Origin: Pseudomonas sp. PB120
Lineage (GTDB): Bacteria > Pseudomonadota > Gammaproteobacteria > Pseudomonadales > Pseudomonadaceae
DNA: 60,903 nucleotides
Direction of reading: 5' to 3'
NCBI RefSeq assembly: GCF_009761815.1
Contig: NZ_RWIN01000123.1
Location: 1-60,903 of the forward strand
Shown: positions 28,255 to 36,522 of the stretch, piece after piece
Layout of the letters: every line of letters begins with the position of its first letter
How positions within the stretch are numbered: the first letter of the stretch is position 1
Position numbers and translations under genes: made by a program
The notes under the pieces: model-generated
Seen by the model: only the letters and a program-made list of their open reading frames with translations
Told to the model about the DNA's origin: nothing
Database searches by the model: none

Positions 28255-30887
28255 GACTTGGCCTTCGGTTTACGCGCCCCGCCGCTTTTGGCAGCTGGAG
28301 CAGCGCCCGCTTTTGGCGGGCCTTTACGATGTTTGCTCGGTTTGGCTGGCTTGCTGCCGGAGGCCTTTTCAGGCGCCGACCGTCCGGTCTTTCCCCCAGA
28401 CGCCGCTTTACCGCCGCTTTTCGCTTCAGACAGCAACGCCTGCTTCAATTCACGGCTTTTGCGCAGCTCGGCGTTTTTGGCCGCAGCATCGCTCGGGCGA
28501 TAGGCTTCGACCGCCTTCTCTTTGGCAGGACGACGACCGGTTTTCGCTGGCGCCGGCTCTGCTGCCGCTGCGGTTTTGGCCGCCGGCGCAGTCGTTTCGG
28601 TGCCACGTTTCTTGCGGCCGATCGGTGCACTGATGGTTTTTTCGGCCATCTCGAAGTCGATCTTGCGCTCGTCGAGGTCGACGCGCATGACGCGCACTTC
28701 GACGGTATCACCAAGACGGAAGCTGCGACCGGTGCGCTCGCCCGCCAGGCGGTGATGCACTGGGTCGAAGTGATAGTAATCACCCGGCAGCGCGGTCACG
28801 TGAACCAGGCCTTCGACGTAGATATCGGTCAGCTCGACGAACAGGCCAAAACCGGTCACGGCGGTGATCACACCCGGGAACGATTCGCCCACGCGGTCTT
28901 TCATGAACTCGCATTTGAGCCAGTTCACCACGTCGCGGGTCGCTTCGTCGGCACGGCGTTCGCTCATCGAGCACTGCTCGCCGAGTTGCTCCAGCGCCGC
29001 TTCGTCGTACGGATAGATACGCGCTTTCGGAATGGTCATCGCGCCGGCACGGCGAACGTGCGGGGTGTCCTGTTTCGAGTGGATGACGCTGCGGATTGCC
29101 CGGTGAGTGAGCAAGTCCGGGTAGCGACGGATCGGCGAAGTGAAGTGGGTATAGGCTTCGTAATTCAGGCCGAAGTGACCCTGGTTATCAGCGCTGTACA
29201 CCGCTTGGCTCAACGAACGCAGCATGACGGTCTGGATCAGGTGGAAATCCGGACGATCCTTGATGCTGGCCAGCAAAGCCTGGTAATCCTTCGGCGACGG
29301 GCCGTCCTTGCCTTTGTGCAGGGACAGGCCGAGCTCGCCCAGGAAGGCACGCAGCTTTTCCAGACGCTCCGGCGGCGGGCCGTTGTGGACGCGATACAAC
29401 GCAGGAATTTCGTGCTTTTTCAGGAATTCGGCAGTGGCCACGTTGGCCGCCAGCATGCATTCCTCGATCAGTTTGTGCGCATCATTACGAACGGTCGGGC
29501 GGATTTCGGCGATCTTGCGCTCGGCGCCGAAGATGATGCGGGTTTCCTGCGTTTCGAAATCGATCGCGCCACGCACGTGACGAGCGCCCAACAGCACTTT
29601 GTACAGCGCGTAAAGCTGCTTCAGGTGCGGCAGAACATCGTTGTACTCGCCGCGCAGCTGACGCGCCTCGGTGAGTTTCGGCGTTTCCAGCATCGCGCTG
29701 ACCTTGTTGTAGGTCAGGCGGGCGTGGGAGTGAATCACCGCTTCATAGAAGCAGTAGTCGGTCATCTCGCCGGACTTGGAGATGGTCATCTCGCAAACCA
29801 TGGCCAGACGATCGACGTGCGGGTTCAGCGAGCACAGGCCGTTGGACAGCTGCTCAGGCAGCATCGGCACCACGCGCTCGGGGAAGTACACGGAGTTGCC
29901 TCGAACCTGGGATTCGTTATCCAGGGCCGAGCCGATTTTCACGTAGCTGGAAACGTCGGCAATCGCCACATACAACTTCCAGCCACCGGAGAACAGGCGC
30001 AGCTTGCCCGGCTTGGCTTCGCAGTAAACCGCGTCATCGAAGTCGCGCGCATCTTCACCGTCGATGGTCACGAACGGCAGATGGCGCAGGTCAATGCGCT
30101 TCTCTTTGTCCTTCTCTTCGACTTCCGGCTTGAGCTTGGCGGCCTCTTTCAGGACCGCTTCCGGCCAGACGTGGGGGATATCGTACGCGCGCAAGGCGAC
30201 ATCGATTTCCATGCCCGGCGCCATGTAGTTGCCCACGACTTCAACCACGTCGCCTTGCGGCTGGAAGCGTGGCGTCGGCCAGTGAGTGATCTTCACTTCG
30301 ACGAACTGGCCGATCTGGGCATTGGCGTTGCGACCCGGCGTCACCAGCACTTCTTGCTGGATCTTCGGATTGTCCGCAACGACGAAGCCGATACCGCCTT
30401 CTTCGAAGTAACGGCCAACGATGGTCTCGTGAGCACGGGAAACCACTTCGACGATCATGCCTTCACGGCGACCGCGACGGTCCAGGCCAGATACGCGGGC
30501 CAGGGCACGGTCGCCATCGAACACCAGGCGCATTTGCGCCGGGCTCATGAACAGGTCGTCACTGCCGTCGTCCGGGACCAGGAAGCCGAAGCCGTCACGG
30601 TGACCGCTGATGCGGCCAAGGATCAGGTCGAGCTTGTCCACCGGCGCATACGTGCCGCGACGGGTATAGATGAGTTGAGCATCGCGCTCCATGGCGCGCA
30701 GGCGGCGACGCAGGGCTTCGATCTGGTCTTCTGTGGTCAGACCAAATTCTTCGACCAGCTGTTCGCGGTTAGCAGGCGAACCTCGATCAGCAAGGTGCTG
30801 AAGGATCAGTTCGCGGCTAGGAATAGGGTTTTCATATTTTTCCGCTTCACGAGCGGCCTCGGGATCGAGGGACTGCCAATCGGCCAT
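28251..30887 (-). CDS. rnr: Ribonuclease R
   Basis: 878-residue 3'-5' exoribonuclease that degrades structured RNA. In order: an N-terminal winged-helix region (1-80), cold-shock domains (about 85-240), the RNB domain with catalytic aspartates in TIDGEDARDFDDAV (from residue 274), an S1 domain (VGESFPGVITAVTGFGLFVELTDIYVEGLV) and a ~140-residue Lys/Ala/Pro-rich disordered tail. The basic tail fits trans-translation-linked roles known for E. coli RNase R. It is the first gene of the rnr-rlmB pair and diverges from the tRNA-Leu genes. Confidence 0.97.
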   Translation of the reverse strand: MADWQSLDPEAAREAEKYENPIPSRELILQHLADRGSPANREQLVEEFGLTTEDQIEALRRRLRAMERDAQLIYTRRGTYAPVDKLDLILGRISGHRDGFGFLVPDDGSDDLFMSPAQMRLVFDGDRALARVSGLDRRGRREGMIVEVVSRAHETIVGRYFEEGGIGFVVADNPKIQQEVLVTPGRNANAQIGQFVEVKITHWPTPRFQPQGDVVEVVGNYMAPGMEIDVALRAYDIPHVWPEAVLKEAAKLKPEVEEKDKEKRIDLRHLPFVTIDGEDARDFDDAVYCEAKPGKLRLFSGGWKLYVAIADVSSYVKIGSALDNESQVRGNSVYFPERVVPMLPEQLSNGLCSLNPHVDRLAMVCEMTISKSGEMTDYCFYEAVIHSHARLTYNKVSAMLETPKLTEARQLRGEYNDVLPHLKQLYALYKVLLGARHVRGAIDFETQETRIIFGAERKIAEIRPTVRNDAHKLIEECMLAANVATAEFLKKHEIPALYRVHNGPPPERLEKLRAFLGELGLSLHKGKDGPSPKDYQALLASIKDRPDFHLIQTVMLRSLSQAVYSADNQGHFGLNYEAYTHFTSPIRRYPDLLTHRAIRSVIHSKQDTPHVRRAGAMTIPKARIYPYDEAALEQLGEQCSMSERRADEATRDVVNWLKCEFMKDRVGESFPGVITAVTGFGLFVELTDIYVEGLVHVTALPGDYYHFDPVHHRLAGERTGRSFRLGDTVEVRVMRVDLDERKIDFEMAEKTISAPIGRKKRGTETTAPAAKTAAAAEPAPAKTGRRPAKEKAVEAYRPSDAAAKNAELRKSRELKQALLSEAKSGGKAASGGKTGRSAPEKASGSKPAKPSKHRKGPPKAGAAPAAKSGGARKPKAKS

Positions 30888-31048
30888 TAGAGAGTTTTCA
30901 CCTTGTCTATATGCGGGTTAGTTTGGCATAGGCGTAATGAAACGGGAAATTTCAGGCTATCAGAGCCCTTCTGAAGCACTTTATCGACACCGAGAAGCTG
31001 TTTTGAATGCCACTGGTAGTTTTTTTCAGGTTTTTTTAATAACGGGGG

Positions 31049-31077
31049 TTTACAGTTAAAAAGAGCCTCCGTATAGT
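31049..31077 (+). promoter_or_regulatory. Sigma-70 promoter of the first tRNA-Leu
   Basis: TTTACA at 31049-31054 and TATAGT at 31072-31077 with exact 17-base spacing, followed by a GC-rich GCGCGCC start region typical of stable RNA promoters. Confidence 0.8.
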
Positions 31078-31111
31078 GCGCGCCATCGACGACGGAGACG
31101 TTGCCGATACT

Positions 31112-31198
31112 GCCCAGATGGTGAAATTGGTAGACACGCCAGCTTCAGGTGCTGGTGACCGCAAGGTCGTGGAAGTTCGAGTCTTCTTCTGGGCACCA
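31112..31198 (+). tRNA. tRNA-Leu (anticodon CAG), copy 1
   Basis: 87-base tRNA with encoded CCA. The acceptor arms GCCCAGA and TCTGGGC pair fully. The anticodon stem CCAGC/GCTGG encloses loop TTCAGGT, giving anticodon CAG (reads CUG). The long variable arm GACCGCAAGGTC marks a class II tRNA, and GTTCGAGTC is the T loop. Identical to the copy at 31365. Confidence 0.97.
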
Positions 31199-31236
31199 AT
31201 TTCGAGCTTGAGATTAGTTCAATTTCAAGGCTCACA

Positions 31237-31262
31237 CAAAAACCCGCGAAAGCGGGTTTTTT
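31237..31262 (+). terminator. Terminator after tRNA-Leu copy 1
   Basis: AACCCGC/GCGGGTT stem with a GAAA loop and a run of six T. Confidence 0.92.
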
Positions 31263-31301
31263 GCATTCTAAGCGTCTGATTTATTAAAACTAAATCAGGG
31301 G

Positions 31302-31330
31302 TTTACAGATCAAATAGCTCTCCGTATAGT
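31302..31330 (+). promoter_or_regulatory. Sigma-70 promoter of the second tRNA-Leu
   Basis: TTTACA at 31302-31307 and TATAGT at 31325-31330, again with 17-base spacing and a GCGC discriminator, mirroring the first unit. Confidence 0.8.
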
Positions 31331-31364
31331 GCGCCACATCAACAGCGGCAACGCTGAAGATTAT

Positions 31365-31451
31365 GCCCAGATGGTGAAATTGGTAGACACGCCAGCTTCA
31401 GGTGCTGGTGACCGCAAGGTCGTGGAAGTTCGAGTCTTCTTCTGGGCACCA
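31365..31451 (+). tRNA. tRNA-Leu (anticodon CAG), copy 2
   Basis: The sequence is identical over 87 bases to copy 1, including the encoded CCA. It has its own promoter and terminator, so the two are independent transcription units rather than one polycistron. Confidence 0.97.
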
Positions 31452-31485
31452 ATTCAAATTCAAGGTCACGATCTTGAATTTCACA

Positions 31486-31508
31486 GAAACCCGCGAAAGC
31501 GGGTTTTT
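31486..31508 (+). terminator. Terminator after tRNA-Leu copy 2
   Basis: AACCCGC/GCGGGTT stem, GAAA loop and five T, the same hairpin as after copy 1. Confidence 0.92.
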
Positions 31509-31538
31509 GCGTTTCTGGCTTCCTGAAATCAACACCTA

Positions 31539-31643
31539 CCCTGTAGGAGCGAGCTTGCTCGCGATGAACTCACAGACGCCGCGTTTACCCAAGTAACCCG
31601 CGTCATCGTTCACGCCCATCGCGAGCAAACTCGCTCCTACAGG
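31539..31643. repeat. REP pair (family B)
   Basis: Arms TGTAGGAGCGAGCTTGCTCGCG and CGCGAGCAAACTCGCTCCTACA spaced by about 55 bases, between the second tRNA-Leu and the iron transporter. Confidence 0.88.
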
Positions 31644-31679
31644 AGATAGGGCACACCCTTCAAGGCGCATTTGAGAAAC

Positions 31680-31698
31680 AATATCGTTTATCATTGTT
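31680..31698 (+). promoter_or_regulatory. Candidate Fur box upstream of the iron ABC operon
   Basis: The reverse complement of AATATCGTTTATCATTGTT matches the 19-base Fur consensus at 13 of 19 positions by hand count, including a continuous AATGATAA block. It lies about 40 bases upstream of the binding-protein ATG. Fur control of this gene type is expected. Confidence 0.55.
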
Positions 31699-31735
31699 GC
31701 AAGTTTTTGCAATGCGACAGTGAGGAACCCTGCGA

Positions 31736-32746
31736 ATGACGTTTCGAAATACCCTGCGCCACGGCCTGACCATCACCCTGCTCGGTCTTGCACTCACCAC
31801 TCCCCTCACCCAGGCTGCCGACCCAGTTTCCCTGACACTCTATAACGGCCAGCACAAGGAAGTCGGCGACGCCATCGCCAAAGCCTTCGAAGCCAAGTCC
31901 GGCATTCACGTCAATGTACGTAAAGGCAGCAGCAACCAGCTCGCCAGCCAGATCGTCGAAGAAGGCGACCGCTCTCCGGCCGATGTCATCTACACCGAAG
32001 AATCACCGCCGCTGAACAAACTCGGCGAACAAGGCCTGCTGGCCCAGACCGATACCGCCACCCTCGCCGTCCTGCCAAAAGACTACGTGGCCGGCAATGG
32101 CACCTGGATCGGCATCACCGCCCGCGTGCGCGTGGTCGCGTACAACCCGAAACTGATCGATGAAAAAGACCTGCCCAAGTCGGTGATGGAATTCTCCGAT
32201 CCGAAATGGCAAGGCAAGGTCGGCTTCGTACCCACCAGCGGCGCCTTCCAGGAACAAGCCGTGGCAATCATCAAAGTGCACGGCATGGACGCCGCCGAAG
32301 AATGGCTGACCGGCTTGCGCGCATTCGGCAAGACCTACAGCAACAACATGGTTGCGCTGAAGGCCGTGGAGAACGGCGAGGTCGCGACTGTGCTGGTGAA
32401 CAATTACTACTGGTTCGCCCTGCAACGCGAAAAAGGCCAGCTCGATTCGAAACTGCATTACTTCACCGGCAGCGACGTTGGCGGCTTGATCACGGTTTCC
32501 AGCGCTGCCGTACTGAAATCCAGTAAACACCCGAAAGAAGCCCAACAATTCCTCGCCTACATGGCCAGCGAAGAAGGTCAGCGCGTGATCACTCAGACCA
32601 CCGCCGAATACCCACTGCACAAAGGCATGGAATCGGATCGCGGCCTCAAGCCATTCAGCGAACTGCAAGCACCGAACGTCACGCCAGCCGACCTCGGAAA
32701 CGCTGAAGAAGCTCTGGACCTGGAACGTGACGTTGGCTTGAACTGA
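31736..32746 (+). CDS. fbpA: Iron(III) ABC transporter periplasmic binding protein (FbpA/HitA-like)
   Basis: 336-residue secreted binding protein. The signal peptide (MTFRNTLRHGLTITLLGL) has cleavage near TQA-AD at about residue 28. The mature N-terminus VSLTLYNGQHKEVGDAIAKAFEAKSGI is typical of ferric-binding proteins. Tyrosines in the NNYYWF segment (about 222-226) match the metal-binding Tyr pair of the family. It delivers ferric iron to the permease encoded next, whose start codon overlaps this stop (TGATG). GTGAGGA precedes the ATG. Confidence 0.92.
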   Translation: MTFRNTLRHGLTITLLGLALTTPLTQAADPVSLTLYNGQHKEVGDAIAKAFEAKSGIHVNVRKGSSNQLASQIVEEGDRSPADVIYTEESPPLNKLGEQGLLAQTDTATLAVLPKDYVAGNGTWIGITARVRVVAYNPKLIDEKDLPKSVMEFSDPKWQGKVGFVPTSGAFQEQAVAIIKVHGMDAAEEWLTGLRAFGKTYSNNMVALKAVENGEVATVLVNNYYWFALQREKGQLDSKLHYFTGSDVGGLITVSSAAVLKSSKHPKEAQQFLAYMASEEGQRVITQTTAEYPLHKGMESDRGLKPFSELQAPNVTPADLGNAEEALDLERDVGLN

Positions 32747-34311
32747 TGAACGCATCGTTATCCGCCCCTGCCGCGCGTGGAGGTTACGTGCCACGGCGCA
32801 AACGGCCGTCGATCTGGCTGTTGTTCCCGGTTTTACTGCTGGTGATGCTCAGCCTGTTGCCGCTGGCATACGTTGGATTGAAAACCTGGCAGGCCGGTTG
32901 GGCGCAGGCGCTGCATTTGCTGTGGCGGCCTTATGTGTTCGGACTGCTGCGCAACACGTTGGCGCTGATGGTCGGCGTGACGGTCGCCTGTGGCGTGATC
33001 GGCTTGTCGCTGGCGTGGCTGCTTGAGCGCAGCAATCTGCCGGGACGGCGACTGTGGGGCGTGATTCTTTGCCTGCCATTCGCGGTCCCTGCGTTTGTCA
33101 GCAGTTTTACCTGGGTGTCACTGAGCGCACATTTTGAAGGGCTGGGCGGGGCCATCCTGGTGATGACCCTGTCCAAATACCCTCTGATCTTTTTGCCCGT
33201 GGCAGCCACCCTGCGCAATCTCGATCCATCGCTGGAGGAGTCCGCTCGAACACTTGGACAGAGTCGTTGGGGGGTGTTTTTCAGAATCACGCTGCCGCTG
33301 CTCTGGCCATCGCTGCTGGCCGGCTCGCTGCTGATCGCGCTGCACATGCTGGTGGAGTTCGGTGCGTTGTCGATCATCGGCCTGCAAACCTTTACCACGG
33401 CGATCTACCAGCAGTTCGAACTGGAGTTCAGTAATGCCAACGCGGCGATGCTGTCTGCGGTGTTGCTGGCAATGTGTCTGGTACTGCTGTGGCTGGAGTT
33501 GCGTGTACGCGGCAAGGGCCGGCACGTACGCACCGGCCAAGGTTCGGCGCGTCACGCGGAACAGGTTCAATTGGGGCCTTGGGCAGCGGCCGGCCAGGTG
33601 TATTGCCTGATGCTGGCAATCATCGGCAGCGGCATTCCGCTGGGAATGCTGGCGTACTGGCTGGCGGTGGGTTCATCGGCAGCCTTCCCGGTGGCCGCGA
33701 TCAGCGAGGCCCTGTTTTCGTCACTGGCGCTGTCACTGGGTGGTGCAGCGCTGTGCCTGGTGCTGGCGGTGCCGTTGGGGTTGCTGGTGGTGCGTTACAA
33801 GGGCCAACTGGCGATCTGGGCTGAGCGCTTGCCTTATCTGCTGCATGCGCTGCCAGGGCTGGTGATTGCGCTGACCCTGGTGTATTTCGCCCTGCATTAC
33901 GTGCCGGCGCTGTACCAGACTTCGGCGCTGCTGCTGATTGCTTATGCGTTGCTGTTTCTGCCGTTGGCACAGGCACCGATTCGCACGGCACTGAACAAGG
34001 CCGCGCCGCAGCTGGAAGAAGCGGCGCGCACGCTGGGAGCATCGTCTTTCAGCGCCTTTTGCCGGGTGACGCTGCCGATCATTTTCCCGGCATTGGGCGC
34101 CGCGTTTGCGCTGGTGTTTCTGGATGCGATGAAGGAGCTGACGGCGACGCTGTTGCTGAGTCCGACCGGGCTGAACACGTTGGCGACGGAAGTCTGGGCG
34201 CATACCGCGAATGTTGAGTTTGCGGCGGCGGCACCTTATGCGGCGTTGTTGATTCTGGTGTCGGGTCTACCCGTGTACCTGTTAACAACCCGGATGTATC
34301 TGAGCCGTTAA
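32746..34311 (+). CDS. fbpB: Iron(III) ABC transporter permease (FbpB/HitB-like)
   Basis: 521-residue permease made of two fused BPD-type halves of about 250 residues each with about twelve membrane segments. Each half has an EAA loop: EESARTLGQSRWGVFFRITLP near 165 and EEAARTLGASSFSAFCRVTLP near 420. The fused double-permease layout is characteristic of FbpB. It is coupled to the binding-protein gene. The expected ATPase gene (fbpC) is not downstream; the next gene is a convergent chemoreceptor, so the ATPase must be elsewhere. Confidence 0.92.
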   Translation: MNASLSAPAARGGYVPRRKRPSIWLLFPVLLLVMLSLLPLAYVGLKTWQAGWAQALHLLWRPYVFGLLRNTLALMVGVTVACGVIGLSLAWLLERSNLPGRRLWGVILCLPFAVPAFVSSFTWVSLSAHFEGLGGAILVMTLSKYPLIFLPVAATLRNLDPSLEESARTLGQSRWGVFFRITLPLLWPSLLAGSLLIALHMLVEFGALSIIGLQTFTTAIYQQFELEFSNANAAMLSAVLLAMCLVLLWLELRVRGKGRHVRTGQGSARHAEQVQLGPWAAAGQVYCLMLAIIGSGIPLGMLAYWLAVGSSAAFPVAAISEALFSSLALSLGGAALCLVLAVPLGLLVVRYKGQLAIWAERLPYLLHALPGLVIALTLVYFALHYVPALYQTSALLLIAYALLFLPLAQAPIRTALNKAAPQLEEAARTLGASSFSAFCRVTLPIIFPALGAAFALVFLDAMKELTATLLLSPTGLNTLATEVWAHTANVEFAAAAPYAALLILVSGLPVYLLTTRMYLSR

Positions 34312-34314
34312 GAC

Positions 34315-34413
34315 TGCCATCGCGAGCAGGCTCGCTCCCACATTGGATTTGAGGCGCTCACAAATTTTGTGTCCACCAACAATCACACTGTGGGAGCGAG
34401 CCTGCTCGCGATA
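34315..34413. repeat. REP pair (family A)
   Basis: Inverted arms of GCGAGCAGGCTCGCTCCCAC and its complement, spaced by about 50 bases, between the convergent fbpB and chemoreceptor genes. Confidence 0.9.
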
Positions 34414-34437
34414 GCGTCAGACCAATCAACGCAAAGC

Positions 34438-36372
34438 TTAAGCCCTGAACTGCCCCAAGCTTGCCTTCAACTGCGCCGCCAAGCCATCCAGCACTTTGCC
34501 GCTGGCCGTGGTTTCCACCACCGCCTGAGCCGCCTTCTCAGCCTGTGCATGAATCGTCTGAACCCGACCCCGCACCGCTTGCGCGCCCTGTGCCTGATGC
34601 GCCGCCGCCTGGGTCGCCAGGCCTATCGCCGCATGCACTTGCTCGACCGATGCCTGCACCGACTGCTGCAAACGCGCGCTGTCGCGCAGCACCAGCAAAC
34701 CTTCGTTGGCCTGACGCCCGGCCTGCCCAATCGCTGCCACGGCCTCACGCGCGCCTTGCTGCAAGGCAACAATGTGCGCCTGGATATCGCCAGTGGAGCT
34801 CTGTGTCTTGCTCGCCAGCGCCCGGACCTCGTCCGCCACCACGGCAAAACCGCGACCGGTCTCGCCGGCACGCGCCGCTTCAATGGCCGCGTTCAACGCC
34901 AGCAGGTTGGTCTGCTCGGCGATCCCGTGGATCACCGTCAATACCACCTCAATCTGTTCACTTTGCTGCGCCAGCCGCTCGATGACTTTAGACCCGGTAT
35001 CGACCTGCCCGGCCAATGCCTCGATCAGACCGCCGACTTTCGCCGAAGTCCGGGTGTTTTCATCGGTGGCCGAACGAATGTCCACCACTTGCTGCAAGGC
35101 TGCCTGCATGGCATGACTTTCAGACTGGGCTTCATCCGCCATTTGCGACAACGCACGCAGGCTCTCGGCCACTTCATCACGCTGCATTCCCGCCGCCGCA
35201 TCGGCCCCGGCATTGCGCAGGGTCATGGCGCCGATTTCCACGCCGGTACGCTGGGCCACATCACCTGCCTCGCGAACGATCGGCTGCAACTTATCCACAA
35301 AGCGATTGACCGCCGAGGCCATGTCGCCGATTTCGTCCTTGCTGTTGATCTGCACGCGCTTGGTCAGGTCGCCTTCACCTGCGGCCAGATCGTCCATGGC
35401 ATAGATGAGCATTTTCAAGCGGTTGACCACTCGACGCCCCAACACCACTGCGATCAGTAACAGAACCCCCAGGCCAACCAGCGCCAGGCCCATGCCGATG
35501 CGCCAGCGCAAGGTCGCCGCCGCTTCCTGCACGGTAGTGGTGGTGTTGGCTTTCATGTCTGCCGCAGTGGACTGCGCTGACTGCAAGCGCGCGCGCATGG
35601 CTGTTGCGCTGTCAGCTGCGGCGCCTTTCAGGCTGTCGCCCACCAACTGATCACTGCTGGCGATCAACGCGGAGAAGCGCTTGTCCAGGGCCGCCAGATC
35701 GGTTTCCACCGAGGCGGTCGAGACACCCATCAGAACCTTGCCGATCTCCACTCCATTAGGGTTGATCGAGGCTTCGATATAGAACACCGACGGATCGTTC
35801 TTCGCCGCGTCCAGCACCTTGTCCAGCGCACGCTCGCCCTGACCTTTTTCCAGAAGCGCCTTGTTGATCGGGTTTTCCCGATTGAGGTAGCGCGTCAGGT
35901 GCTGGCCAGTGGCGTCGTCATAGACCACGAACAGGACGTTGGGATTGCGCTGGGCACGGCGAGCGAATTCAGAGAGGGTTGGAACGTCGCTGTCCCACAT
36001 GGCGCGGGGTGCGACCGAGGCCAGAAGCTGCGCCATATCACTGGCGGAGTCCTTCAGGTCTTTTTCCAGGGTGGCGCGCAACTGCGCCTGCTCTTCCTCC
36101 AGACGCGAGGACAAACCGGCCGTGAGCCGCTGGCGCGTACTGGTGGACAGGCTATCGAGGCTCGACGTGACTTCACGCCCCGCCTGCTCCAGCTCGCCAG
36201 ACAGTTTCTGACTGTCCGCGCCCAAGCGCACACCCAAATCGGCTTCCAGCGCAGTCACCGTGCTCCGGGTCAGAGCAACAGCCACCAGCACCTGCACCAA
36301 AAGAGCGATACCAAGGGTAACGAACACAGGCCGCAATAGACGGCTTTGTAACAATGAGAGAACCGCCGACAC
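34438..36372 (-). CDS. Methyl-accepting chemotaxis protein
   Basis: 644-residue chemoreceptor. TM1 is about 14-35, a ~255-residue periplasmic sensor follows, TM2 is about 291-311, HAMP 312-365 (LAAGEGDLTKRVQINSKDEIGDM), and the long cytoplasmic signalling hairpin has the conserved tip EQTNLLALNAAIEAARAGETGRGFAVVADEVRALA. The sensor segment WDSDVPTLSEFARRAQRNPNVLFVVYDD (about 126-153) looks like a PAS/cache-like or helical-bundle region; the ligand is unknown. There is no C-terminal CheR/CheB pentapeptide (it ends LGQFRA). It is downstream of purA, separated by a terminator. Confidence 0.93.
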   Translation of the reverse strand: MSAVLSLLQSRLLRPVFVTLGIALLVQVLVAVALTRSTVTALEADLGVRLGADSQKLSGELEQAGREVTSSLDSLSTSTRQRLTAGLSSRLEEEQAQLRATLEKDLKDSASDMAQLLASVAPRAMWDSDVPTLSEFARRAQRNPNVLFVVYDDATGQHLTRYLNRENPINKALLEKGQGERALDKVLDAAKNDPSVFYIEASINPNGVEIGKVLMGVSTASVETDLAALDKRFSALIASSDQLVGDSLKGAAADSATAMRARLQSAQSTAADMKANTTTTVQEAAATLRWRIGMGLALVGLGVLLLIAVVLGRRVVNRLKMLIYAMDDLAAGEGDLTKRVQINSKDEIGDMASAVNRFVDKLQPIVREAGDVAQRTGVEIGAMTLRNAGADAAAGMQRDEVAESLRALSQMADEAQSESHAMQAALQQVVDIRSATDENTRTSAKVGGLIEALAGQVDTGSKVIERLAQQSEQIEVVLTVIHGIAEQTNLLALNAAIEAARAGETGRGFAVVADEVRALASKTQSSTGDIQAHIVALQQGAREAVAAIGQAGRQANEGLLVLRDSARLQQSVQASVEQVHAAIGLATQAAAHQAQGAQAVRGRVQTIHAQAEKAAQAVVETTASGKVLDGLAAQLKASLGQFRA

Positions 36373-36408
36373 TTGATATCCCTATGCTTTGACGCCATTA
36401 AATTGATG

Positions 36409-36426
36409 GCACGCCAGAAGGCGTGC
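36409..36426. other. Perfect hairpin in the chemoreceptor leader
   Basis: GCACGCC and GGCGTGC flank an AGAA tetraloop. It lies 37 bases upstream of the chemoreceptor start and lacks a T run, so it is not an obvious terminator. It may be a leader structure; role unknown. Confidence 0.35.
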
Positions 36427-36475
36427 TCTTAATGAAGATCACAGCAAAGGTCATGCCGTCTTGCCAGCAGAAACA

Positions 36476-36503
36476 ACAAAGGGCCCTATTAAGGACCCTT
36501 TGT
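36476..36503 (-). terminator. Terminator of purA
   Basis: ACAAAGGG/CCCTTTGT stem with one mismatch and an inner CCT/AGG pair. A T-rich tail follows on the minus strand (TTTGTTGTTTC). It lies just past the purA stop. Confidence 0.78.
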
Positions 36504-36522
36504 GTTACACATCAATGACTTA

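Noticed and set aside
28329..30890. 853-codon open frame antisense to rnr
   Set aside because: High-GC genomes give long shadow frames opposite real genes. It mirrors RNase R exactly, has no ribosome-binding site pattern and reads as low-complexity His/Arg/Gln-rich sequence. The same reasoning removes the long frames opposite dnaB, livM, livK and the DUF2126 gene.
34312..34437. Missing fbpC ATPase after fbpB
   Set aside because: I looked for a Walker A-bearing frame but the gap holds only a REP pair before the convergent chemoreceptor, so no remnant of an ATPase gene is supported.
34369..35460. Plus-strand 363-codon frame beginning in a REP
   Set aside because: It runs opposite the chemoreceptor gene and starts inside a REP arm (VGASLLAIAS is the usual REP translation).
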